Source: an uncultured Aeromonadales bacterium
Lineage (GTDB): Bacteria; Pseudomonadota; Gammaproteobacteria; Enterobacterales; Succinivibrionaceae
Assembly (NCBI GenBank): GCA_902796095.1
Contig: CADBNP010000198.1
Coordinates: 1 to 7,249, forward strand
Length of the DNA: 7,249 bases
Direction of reading: 5' to 3'
Shown: in pieces, positions 1 to 6,647 of the stretch
How the letters are laid out: each line of letters starts with the position of its first letter
Numbering within the stretch: the stretch's first letter is position 1
The notes under the pieces: generated by a model
Told to the model about the DNA's origin: nothing
The model's input: only the letters and a program-made list of their open reading frames with translations
Database searches by the model: none
Made by a program: the position numbers and the translations under genes

Positions 1-1212
1 GTTGATGCTTTTCATGGAATTAAGAATAATTACTTTAATTATAAAAGTGGCAGCGTTGTTGAGGATGATCAGATGTTTTTTGGCAGATCAAAAGATATCG
101 ATAACATTCTTCAGAATATGCGTGATATTACAGGCAAAATTATCACTAACAGATGTGTGTGCATATATGGACAGACCAGAACCGGAAAATCATCGATTCT
201 TTATCATTTAAAACGCCAGCTGAGAAGTGGTCAACATACCATTATTGTTGATTTGGGTGATTTGGGCTGTCTTGATCTGAGTGATGATTCTTTTCGATTT
301 ATGATTCTAACGGAGATCGCCAGAGAGGTAAAATTCGAGCATCGAGATTTGTACAAGTTATTAGTCAGCGAAGGTTTTGATGTTAATCCGGATGATAGCG
401 CTTTCGAGAAATCTCCTGCTTTGTATTTTGATTCTTACCTTCGAAATTTTAAAAGAATTTTGGCTCATTCTGCGCCTGATGTGCAGATTGTTATCCTGGC
501 CGATGAATTTACATATATTTACGACTGGATCAAGATGGGTACTCTTTCAGAAAATTTTATGCGTTTCTGGAAAGGTCTTCTACAGAATTATGGAATATGC
601 GCAGTCATTATTGGTCAGGATCATATGCCGAAGTTTATTAATGATCCTCGCTTTATCAATTGTTTCGGTGCCATAAGGACACAGGAGGTTACTTATCTTA
701 GTTTTGATGATGCAAGAGAGCTGGTTAAGAGACCAGTATCTCCTGAAAAATGCGGAGAACATGGCTGTGTCTATTCCTGTGACGCTGTTGATTACCTGGT
801 TGATATCACTTGCGGCAGTGCATACCTGCTTATGAATATCTGTTCGGATTTTATAGAATATCTCAATCGGCTGCATGTTCAGAATGCTACAAGGGTACAT
901 GCGGAGGATTTTATCCGAAACAATATCTCGTGTCTTGAGGAACGACTTTTTGAGCCTTTGTTCAATGATAAAATGAATCTTGATTCTGCCAGTTCTGTTG
1001 AAGAGAACAAAAGATTGCTTAAAATCATAGCTCATGGAACAGAAAATACTGAGAGTATCAGATTAAAGGACATGAATCTCAGTTCAGATGATTTGATTAG
1101 ACTGAATAATCTCAGGGATCGTCATGTGCTTGTGGTGGATAATGAGGGCTGTCATATAGCTGTTAAGTTGTATGCGATGTGGTTAAGACGAATGACGGAG
1201 AGACCGGTATGA
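1..1212 (+). CDS. P-loop NTPase (AAA/STAND-like ATPase), 5' partial
   Basis: The frame is open from base 1 to the TGA at 1210-1212, so 403 residues are visible and the true start lies left of the window. An ATG at 73 exists, but it falls inside the conserved entry motif (FFGR at 73-84, preceded by an FNYKSGSVV-type strand) that opens this kind of NTPase domain, so it is unlikely to be the start. Walker A is GQTRTGKSS (169-195). Walker B is VILADEF, with the DE pair at 502-507. Then come a sensor-like VIIGQD strand, the LSFDDARELVKRP segment and a CGSAYLLMNIC helix, a layout common in bacterial ATPases of the ATPase_2/AAA-like group. The end (about 950-1212) looks like a winged helix. The stop overlaps the next gene's ATG as ATGA, so the two genes are probably translationally coupled. 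Role inferred: NTP-dependent sensor or regulator of the HEPN partner. Any N-terminal effector domain would be outside the window. Confidence 0.85.
   Translation, partial: VDAFHGIKNNYFNYKSGSVVEDDQMFFGRSKDIDNILQNMRDITGKIITNRCVCIYGQTRTGKSSILYHLKRQLRSGQHTIIVDLGDLGCLDLSDDSFRFMILTEIAREVKFEHRDLYKLLVSEGFDVNPDDSAFEKSPALYFDSYLRNFKRILAHSAPDVQIVILADEFTYIYDWIKMGTLSENFMRFWKGLLQNYGICAVIIGQDHMPKFINDPRFINCFGAIRTQEVTYLSFDDARELVKRPVSPEKCGEHGCVYSCDAVDYLVDITCGSAYLLMNICSDFIEYLNRLHVQNATRVHAEDFIRNNISCLEERLFEPLFNDKMNLDSASSVEENKRLLKIIAHGTENTESIRLKDMNLSSDDLIRLNNLRDRHVLVVDNEGCHIAVKLYAMWLRRMTERPV
1197..1212 (+). promoter_or_regulatory. Shine-Dalgarno and ATGA stop-start overlap between the two NTPase genes
   Basis: GGAG (1197-1200) sits 8 nt before ATG 1209, and that ATG shares bases with the TGA of the upstream gene (1210-1212). 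This decides the start of the second gene and suggests translational coupling with fixed stoichiometry between the two NTPases. Confidence 0.75.
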
Positions 1213-2816
1213 ATAGCAGAAATATTTTTGAAATAGGCGGACAGGTATCCGGTTCTTCCTTCATTGGAAGAAAAAATCTTATTAGAAAATATCGCAGTGA
1301 GCTGATTGAATCAGGGCAGCGCCGTATATATTCCATGGTGGGATTGACCAGATCCGGCAAGACTTCATTCATCAAAAAATTATTTGACGCAGATCTGCCT
1401 GGAAATATTTTTTATCACTATGAGGATATTTCTGTAGACAACAATTATTTCAGCATATGGTTTAATGTATGCTCAGCTTTGCAGCTGTTCATAAGGTCTG
1501 AGTATACCTGTGCTGAAGATAAAAAGAAAAATCTTGAGGTTCTGGATCGTCTTCTTGATTCTGTAACAGCTTTCGACATTGAACCTGACATCGATGCAGG
1601 TGGTATGGTCTGGAACAAATTCAGTCAGAATGTCAGAGGTGTTTTTAAAAAACTGAAGAGTTGCGGCATCAGGGCGATTCTTGTTTTTGACGAGTTTGAC
1701 AGAGCTCAGGATATCTTCAAACTTGGTACAAGCAATTTCATGCTGTTCCGAACAATATTTTCCGATGCTGATATTGATATTTCTGCTGTCTGTATATCCC
1801 GGCGTAAAATGGTGACAATAGAGGAAAAGGTCTATCAGAGTTCAACTCTTTCAAATGTAATGATATTCCTGCCATTCAAAGGATTTGATGCTGATGATAT
1901 GCAGGAATATTACGATATCTTTTACAGAGACTATGGAATAGTTCTTAATCAGGATGCCAAGGACAGAATTGAATATTATGCTGGCAATTTGCCGTATCTT
2001 CTGTCAATAATGGGATATGAAATTATTAATACTTCGCATGAGAATAATGATATCAATATAGATCAGAACGATATTGATCGTATCTTTACTGACAAATGTC
2101 AGAGTATCAGTGAATACTATAAAGCGTGCATAGGTCAGCTTACAAAGGATGAATATCTGAAAATAATCATTCCTTTCACAATTGGACCTAGAAATGGTGT
2201 GACTAAGCTGGATGCTGAGATCCTCGAGAATGTTGGTTTTCTGTCGAAAAATAAGAAAGACTGTTACGTCAGTATTTCAGAGTATTTTGTAACTCTTCTT
2301 TCCTGTGAATGTCTGAAGCTTCCGGTATGGGAAGAAATAATAAGTCTTGAAAAGCGTCTGAAGAATTTGCTTCTTTTCAAGGCGCAAGATATTGTTGCTT
2401 TGTTGAAAATTGAGGAAAAAACAGTCAATGAGGTAGAACTTAAGATTACCAAAGAAGTTGGCTTTAACTATGAAGAAACAAAGCAGTTGAAAGATTATGC
2501 CTTCAGAAACAAATCTACCATCTTTTCTGTAATGAGTTTTAAACAGACTGTGAGAATAATCGCCCATTTCTGGGATAAATTGTTCAGATCTTTTTTCGCA
2601 GAGAAGGAATACAGTGAACTGGCACCTCGGTTTCGTAAATGTTACAGTGCACGCAATCCAATAGCTCACGGACATGAAGATGAGTTTCTGTCAGCCTCTG
2701 ATAAGAAGGAGATAGATTCGTACTGTTCTGATTTTTTTAAGATGCTGAGCAGTAAATTTCCTCAAAACACGTTTATTCCGCAGGAAAACCAGCTGATCAC
2801 AAGAAAAAAGAAATAA
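1209..2816 (+). CDS. P-loop NTPase with C-terminal HEPN-like (Rx4H) domain
   Basis: A 535-residue protein. I start it at ATG 1209, which overlaps the previous stop as ATGA and has GGAG at 1197-1200 with 8-nt spacing. An in-frame ATG at 1179 lies deeper inside the upstream gene without an obvious Shine-Dalgarno. Residues 18-21 are FIGR, Walker A is G45-LTRSGKTS, and Walker B is ILVFDEFD with D161/E162. CISRRKM near 195-201 is a sensor-like strand, and an AGNLPYLLSIMG helix follows near 260. A winged-helix-like stretch leads to a charged helical linker and a C-terminal helical domain (about 410-520) carrying R482-NPIA-H487, the Rx4H motif of HEPN ribonucleases. This resembles ATPase-HEPN (Swt1-type) architectures. 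HEPN domains with this motif usually cut RNA, so the inferred role is an NTPase-gated RNase toxin in a defence-like module. The HEPN call rests on motif and context only, and the substrate is unknown. Confidence 0.88.
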   Translation: MNSRNIFEIGGQVSGSSFIGRKNLIRKYRSELIESGQRRIYSMVGLTRSGKTSFIKKLFDADLPGNIFYHYEDISVDNNYFSIWFNVCSALQLFIRSEYTCAEDKKKNLEVLDRLLDSVTAFDIEPDIDAGGMVWNKFSQNVRGVFKKLKSCGIRAILVFDEFDRAQDIFKLGTSNFMLFRTIFSDADIDISAVCISRRKMVTIEEKVYQSSTLSNVMIFLPFKGFDADDMQEYYDIFYRDYGIVLNQDAKDRIEYYAGNLPYLLSIMGYEIINTSHENNDINIDQNDIDRIFTDKCQSISEYYKACIGQLTKDEYLKIIIPFTIGPRNGVTKLDAEILENVGFLSKNKKDCYVSISEYFVTLLSCECLKLPVWEEIISLEKRLKNLLLFKAQDIVALLKIEEKTVNEVELKITKEVGFNYEETKQLKDYAFRNKSTIFSVMSFKQTVRIIAHFWDKLFRSFFAEKEYSELAPRFRKCYSARNPIAHGHEDEFLSASDKKEIDSYCSDFFKMLSSKFPQNTFIPQENQLITRKKK

Positions 2817-2903
2817 GACAGTTGCAGCAATTTTGGGATGAACTCAGAGTCGCCGTGAATTTTCACTGATAGCAGAGATAAAAATGAATAGTATGCTGAG
2901 GGA

Positions 2904-3719
2904 TCATTGCCATTCGAAAATTTGTTTCAGCATTTCCTCGCTGTGAAAACGGTGAAGATTATGATCTCCTCCTGGTATCCTGCAGACAGAAATCGATTTG
3001 TGCCTGACATGCAGTTCCTCTGCAATTTTTGCGTATTTGCTGTCGTTTTCACCGCAGAAGTAGAGTACGGGAACCAGATCCAGCACTCCTTCAAGATTCT
3101 CCTGTTTCCCGGTGCTGAAGCATCTGAGAGCCTTTGCGAGAAGTTTCGGATTTTCTTCAGACTTCTCCCTTATTAAAAGTTCCTTCTGCTTTTCTGACAG
3201 CGAGGAAAAGACCGGCTGCTCGTACCATTTTTTCAGGGTTGCTGTCAGTGGATTTTTCTCAAACTCTTCAGCCCATTTTTCATCAAGAAGAATACGCTTC
3301 TCTCTTTCTTTCGGATCTGCAATTCCCGGATTAGAACTTTCAATTATAAGTCCGGCAAGTCCTGGTAAATTTGTCAGTGACGGAAGATTAGCATATGAGG
3401 AAATGCTCTCATCTTTACTCAGTCTTTTAAAATATCTGTTCGCCTCCATCAGGGCTATGCGGCCGCCCATGGAATATCCCCAGATAATATATTCCCTGCA
3501 GTTTTTGGGAAAGGTGATAATGTCGGACAGCTGAAATGTCTCATCCGGGTTTAACCGGCATTTTCCGTGACCTGGCAAATCGGGGATCAGAATTCTGCAT
3601 TCTACCCTTGAAAGCAGTTTTTCCCTAATGCTCTGCCATTCTCTGCTGTTTCCCAGAAAGCCGTGAAGCAGAATCAAAACATTGTCCGGATCGCGGGCAA
3701 AATTATCAAAGTTAAACAT
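2904..3719 (-). CDS. menH: 2-succinyl-6-hydroxy-2,4-cyclohexadiene-1-carboxylate synthase (MenH), alpha/beta hydrolase
   Basis: MenH removes pyruvate from SEPHCHC to give SHCHC in cytoplasmic menaquinone biosynthesis. In the 271-residue form the oxyanion region is LLHGFLG (17-23), followed by PDLPGHG (46-52), the nucleophile elbow GYSMGGR with S83, acid D226 in CGENDSKY and H253 in GGDHNLH, a complete triad. The cap segment NPLTATLKKWYEQPVFSSL (156-174) closely follows the E. coli protein from memory. About 20 extra residues (near 95-118) sit between the nucleophile helix and the IIESSNPG strand. I chose ATG 3719 because it gives the usual short MenH N-terminus, although its Shine-Dalgarno is weak (TGAG, 9 nt). 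The alternative ATG 3815 overlaps the upstream stop as ATGA and adds a Cys-rich 32-residue extension unlike MenH. It is the last gene of the sodB operon. No other men gene is visible. Confidence 0.88.
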   Translation of the reverse strand: MFNFDNFARDPDNVLILLHGFLGNSREWQSIREKLLSRVECRILIPDLPGHGKCRLNPDETFQLSDIITFPKNCREYIIWGYSMGGRIALMEANRYFKRLSKDESISSYANLPSLTNLPGLAGLIIESSNPGIADPKEREKRILLDEKWAEEFEKNPLTATLKKWYEQPVFSSLSEKQKELLIREKSEENPKLLAKALRCFSTGKQENLEGVLDLVPVLYFCGENDSKYAKIAEELHVRHKSISVCRIPGGDHNLHRFHSEEMLKQIFEWQ

Positions 3720-3811
3720 GGAAATGAGCTCAGTCAAAAAAAGAGCAGCGGAATAATCAGAACAGTATAAACAGGATATCCGTCTGCCGGAACAGCTGGC
3801 AGGGGGTATCG

Positions 3812-5065
3812 TCATTCCGCTTTCATAAGGTTAAAAAGAAATTCTGCAGCCCTGGGCAATCCTTCCTCGCTCAGATCAAATTCCGGACTGTGGTGTCCCG
3901 ATGAGATGGAGTTTCCAAGAACCACATATGCTCCAAGACCTCCGTTATTCTGAACAGCTCTGATCAGATGTCCGCAGTCTTCTGAAGCCCTGAACGGTCT
4001 GGTTTCTATTATGTTCAGATCGGATCTTAAAGCTGCTGTTCTGATCTTTTCCCGGAGTTCCGGAGAGTTCAGGATCTCTACAGCTGTACCTGATGTATGT
4101 ATTTTGTATTTACATCCGGTTGCTTCGCAGCAGGATCTGATGATTTTGTCTGCTGCTTCAAACACTATGTCCGTTTCTGCCGAACTGGAACAGCGGCATT
4201 CGCATTCAAATGTTGCTCTGTCGCATATAACGTTTCTTGCATTTTCGCTTCTGAATTTTCCTATATTGAATTTTGCTCCTGGATGCAGATCCGGCAGAGC
4301 AAAGAGTTTGTCCGCAATCCTGCATGCACATTTCAGGGCGTTGATCCCCTTTTCTGGCTCTATGCCGGCATGTGCACTTTTTCCTGTTATTTCAACGTCG
4401 AATTTTACTGAAGAGAGGAAGTCCGTAGGATTTATAACTATCTCGCCGTTTTCTGCGCAGATCCCCAGGTGGAATCCGTAGAGTTCATCAAGACTGTTTA
4501 TCAGGCTGACATTTGTGAGGGCACGGGCTCCACGGCAGCCCTCTTCGGCCGGCTGAAATATAAAGGTAATGGTTCCGTTCAGCCTGTCCCGGATTTCAGC
4601 GAGTTTTATGGCTGCAGATACAGCAAGCGCCATATGTCCGTCGTGGCCGCAGGAATGACAGAGTCCGGGATGAAGAGAGGAGAATCCGCAGGAAAAGGGC
4701 AGGTGATCCGGATCAGTTGATTCGCTGACTCCTACCGCGTCAATATCGCATCTCAATCCTCTGCGGATCCCCTGTCGTCCTGTTTCAAGTCTTGCTATAA
4801 ATCCCGGAATTTTTAGCCGTTCCACTGTCCCCGGATCCGCACATTCTGTTCCTGCCCGCCGCTTTTCTGCTTCATTGCTGATCACGGATGGATCCAGCAT
4901 TTCAAGGTCTACCTCCGGCAGATCTGAAAGGTAGAAAATTTCGTAGCCGGCCTCTCCGAGCAGTCCGGCCAGCCTGGCTGTCGTGCGGTATTCACACCAT
5001 CCGTATTCTGGATACCTGTGAAGCTCCCTTCTCAGCTCAGTAACAGATACTGCGGCTTCGAACAT
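3812..5065 (-). CDS. M20D-family metallo-amidohydrolase, AbgA-like
   Basis: A 417-residue cytoplasmic zinc/manganese amidohydrolase. The N-terminus ELRRELHRYPEYGWCEYRTT (10-29) matches the WRRDFHHYAESGWVEFRT block of AbgA, the p-aminobenzoyl-glutamate hydrolase subunit. The AbgA-type insertion before the RCDIDAV strand (about 50-90) is also present. Metal ligands expected for M20D are all visible: C139/H141 and H144 in CGHDGH, E174-E175 in FQPAEEG, H199 in GFHLG, and H391/H392 in SSGHH. The dimerisation-domain motif SAHAG is also present. AbgA works with AbgB in E. coli, but no second subunit is encoded here, so the true substrate could be another N-acyl or aminoacyl compound (indole-acetyl-amino-acid or hippurate hydrolase-like). 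It starts 14 nt after sodB. The best Shine-Dalgarno (AGGA) overlaps the sodB stop with a long 12-nt spacing. Its TGA overlaps a possible menH ATG. Confidence 0.87.
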   Translation of the reverse strand: MFEAAVSVTELRRELHRYPEYGWCEYRTTARLAGLLGEAGYEIFYLSDLPEVDLEMLDPSVISNEAEKRRAGTECADPGTVERLKIPGFIARLETGRQGIRRGLRCDIDAVGVSESTDPDHLPFSCGFSSLHPGLCHSCGHDGHMALAVSAAIKLAEIRDRLNGTITFIFQPAEEGCRGARALTNVSLINSLDELYGFHLGICAENGEIVINPTDFLSSVKFDVEITGKSAHAGIEPEKGINALKCACRIADKLFALPDLHPGAKFNIGKFRSENARNVICDRATFECECRCSSSAETDIVFEAADKIIRSCCEATGCKYKIHTSGTAVEILNSPELREKIRTAALRSDLNIIETRPFRASEDCGHLIRAVQNNGGLGAYVVLGNSISSGHHSPEFDLSEEGLPRAAEFLFNLMKAE

Positions 5066-5079
5066 CTATTTTATAGATC

Positions 5080-5679
5080 CTATTTTGCCTGGGAGGCTAC
5101 AAATTTCCAGTTGATATTGCCAAGAAGCTCCGTCACATATTTTTTGCGATCATTCCGGTAATCAATGTAGTATGCGTGCTCCCATACGTCAATGCAGAGA
5201 AGAGGGATCATTTCCTGGTGATCCCTTAAAGGATTGTCGGCATTTGAGTAGTTGAGAATTTCTATGCGATCACCGTTCTGTACAAGCCATGTCCAGCCGG
5301 ATCCGAAATTATTAACTGCTGCATCCGTTACCCTGGCTGTGAAATCCTCTTTTCCTGAGAAAGAGTTGGAAATAAGCTTCTTAAGCACCTCGTGCTCCAT
5401 AGGGCATTTGTCACCGTTCTCCTGACCGATGCATTTGAAGTAGAAGTCATGGTTGAACACCTGACCGGCATTGTTGAAAATCGCCTTCTGGTTTTCTGCT
5501 GCGGATTTTCTGATAATCTCGGCAATGGAAAGATTTTCATAATCGCTTCCGGCAATAAGCGAGTTCAGCTTTTCCACATATGCATTGAAATGCCTGTCGT
5601 GGTGATAGGTCAGTGTTTCTTCGGAGAGAAACGGAACAAGTGCTGTTTTTGCGTAAGGAAGATCAGGAAGTTTAAACAT
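5080..5679 (-). CDS. sodB: Superoxide dismutase, iron type
   Basis: Dismutates superoxide to oxygen and hydrogen peroxide in the cytoplasm. The 199 residues are near the usual SodB size. The start at ATG 5679 gives MFKLPDLPYAK, aligned with the E. coli SodB N-terminus, and has GAGGA with 6-nt spacing. An upstream in-frame ATG at 5712 has no Shine-Dalgarno and would add 11 residues. Metal ligands are H26, H77, D164 and H168 (in the DVWEHAYYIDYRN signature). The second-shell glutamine is Q73, five residues into NNAGQVFNH, the position typical of iron rather than manganese enzymes. FGSGWTWLV (125-133) is also conserved. Metal choice is inferred from these residues. It is the first gene of a minus-strand operon with the AbgA-like peptidase and menH. 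A strong -10 box and a hairpin-bearing leader lie upstream. Confidence 0.96.
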   Translation of the reverse strand: MFKLPDLPYAKTALVPFLSEETLTYHHDRHFNAYVEKLNSLIAGSDYENLSIAEIIRKSAAENQKAIFNNAGQVFNHDFYFKCIGQENGDKCPMEHEVLKKLISNSFSGKEDFTARVTDAAVNNFGSGWTWLVQNGDRIEILNYSNADNPLRDHQEMIPLLCIDVWEHAYYIDYRNDRKKYVTELLGNINWKFVASQAK

Positions 5680-5690
5680 AGGAAATCCTC
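5674..5690 (-). promoter_or_regulatory. Shine-Dalgarno that decides the sodB start
   Basis: Minus strand GAGGA followed by TTTCCT and ATG at 5679: a strong ribosome binding site with 6-nt spacing. It selects this start over the in-frame ATG at 5712, which lacks a purine-rich upstream stretch. Confidence 0.75.
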
Positions 5691-5718
5691 GGAAGAGTTG
5701 AACATTTTTCATGACAAT

Positions 5719-5739
5719 GCAGTCTGCTGATCAGACCGC
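5719..5739 (-). promoter_or_regulatory. Hairpin in the sodB 5' leader
   Basis: On the minus strand GCGGTCTG pairs with CAGACTGC around the loop ATCAG: 8 pairs including one G-U. It begins about 4 nt after the predicted transcription start and ends 39 nt before ATG 5679. No T-run follows, so it is not a simple terminator. It may stabilise the transcript or form part of a small-RNA target, as the structured sodB leader does in E. coli (known there, inferred here). Confidence 0.5.
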
Positions 5740-5749
5740 ATCTGCTAAG

Positions 5750-5755
5750 ATTATA
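5750..5755 (-). promoter_or_regulatory. sodB promoter -10 box (TATAAT)
   Basis: A perfect TATAAT on the minus strand, 70 nt before the sodB start. No good -35 hexamer lies 16-18 nt upstream (AAATCG at 17 nt), so activation by a regulator is possible. A 10-bp palindrome ATAAATTTAT (5760-5769) sits in the spacer. The predicted start is near 5743, giving a leader of about 64 nt. Confidence 0.5.
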
Positions 5756-5855
5756 TCTGATAAATTTATGTTCGATTTGAATCTGTCTCGCAATCTTGTA
5801 ACACATTTTGATGAGTTGCTGCATAACTCCCTTCTGACTGATTGCTTCGGCTGAG

Positions 5856-6647
5856 TCAAAACTTCATTTCCTGCCTCTTGTTTTTTTTCTGACTGAGCTT
5901 TTCTGACTGCCGTGGTGACTGGTTGTTTCTGTGCTGCTCATTCACGTACCTGTTGACACCTTCCGCTATATTTTTAATGAAATCCTTTCTGAATTTCGGA
6001 TCATTGGCGTTGTTTTCGTCTATTGGATTTGTTATCACGGCAATTTCAATAAGAATTGCAGGTTTCGTGTTATGGCGGAGAACATAGCATTTTGGAAATG
6101 AAAAAATTCCGGTTCTGCGATCAATAACCTCGCGTTGTGTAACCATGACGTGATGAACGCTGTGAATAAATTTTGACGCAGTAAGTTCTTCACCTATTAG
6201 TTTTGCTAGTTTTAGTGAACTGCGGTAGTGAGAATTTTCCGGGGAGATCCACAGGGAGTAACCGTATCCGCTGTATGTGGTGCAGACGTTGTCCTTAGTC
6301 ATTGTTATGCAGTATTCCGGATCTATTGAATCATGATGAATTGAAATAAACAGATCATAATCCCTGAATTTAACCCGATCGCTCAGTGAGCTTGTTTCTT
6401 CTTCCGTGTGGGTCAGCATTATGCTGTATCCCTGACGTTTCAGTTCGTCGCTCAGCTCGTTGGTAAAACGGTGATTGAATTTGTATTCACCGACACCGGT
6501 GCTGGATTTTGTTCCTATGGATTTGTAATCATGTCCCGGATCCAGAAGAATAGTAAAATGCTTTGCATCACCGCATAATCCCGGTGCTGATGCAAGAAGT
6601 GAAGTCAGAAGTATGAATGACATACCCAAAGTTTTGAAAAAAGTCAT
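5856..6647 (-). CDS. N-acetylmuramoyl-L-alanine amidase (Amidase_3), secreted
   Basis: Cleaves the amide between N-acetylmuramic acid and the stem peptide of peptidoglycan, presumably in the periplasm. The 263 residues begin with a signal peptide (K5, hydrophobic 7-20, probable cleavage near LASA at 18-21; the cysteine at 25 is not in a lipobox). The single Amidase_3 domain shows LLDPGHD with zinc ligand H39, E54 in GVGEYKFN, H104 in FISIHHDS and catalytic E201 in ILIEIAVITNP. The last motif departs from the usual ETGFLSN. An insertion after SIHHDS holds C113 and C122, which could form a periplasmic disulfide. There is no AMIN domain. The C-terminus (about 238-263) is a Lys/Arg/Gln-rich, probably disordered tail. 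The start has no clear Shine-Dalgarno, and ATG 6623 (codon 9) is a poorer alternative because it removes the basic end of the signal peptide. It is transcribed apart from sodB, with 176 bp between them. Which amidase it replaces in cell division or recycling cannot be told. Confidence 0.9.
   Translation of the reverse strand: MTFFKTLGMSFILLTSLLASAPGLCGDAKHFTILLDPGHDYKSIGTKSSTGVGEYKFNHRFTNELSDELKRQGYSIMLTHTEEETSSLSDRVKFRDYDLFISIHHDSIDPEYCITMTKDNVCTTYSGYGYSLWISPENSHYRSSLKLAKLIGEELTASKFIHSVHHVMVTQREVIDRRTGIFSFPKCYVLRHNTKPAILIEIAVITNPIDENNANDPKFRKDFIKNIAEGVNRYVNEQHRNNQSPRQSEKLSQKKNKRQEMKF

Noticed and set aside
1179..1208. ATG 1179 as the start of the second NTPase
   Set aside because: It has no convincing Shine-Dalgarno and would overlap the first gene by more than 30 nt. 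ATG 1209 has GGAG and an ATGA junction.
2817..2903. Possible bidirectional terminator between the convergent NTPase and menH genes
   Set aside because: Only a 5-bp GTGAA/TTCAC palindrome was found, with no GC-rich stem and no T-run in either direction.
5680..5712. ATG 5712 as the sodB start
   Set aside because: It has no Shine-Dalgarno and adds 11 residues before the conserved N-terminus. ATG 5679 has GAGGA at 6 nt.
5813..5829. Inverted repeat GAGTT/AACTC with a 7-nt loop upstream of sodB, considered as an operator
   Set aside because: A 5-bp repeat is expected by chance, and it lies about 60 nt upstream of the -10 box without other support.
5835..5858. Hairpin TGACT/AGTCA with an inner GC-TTCG-GC at the amidase stop, considered as a terminator
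   Set aside because: The stem is only 5 plus 2 pairs with an internal loop, and no T-run follows on the minus strand.
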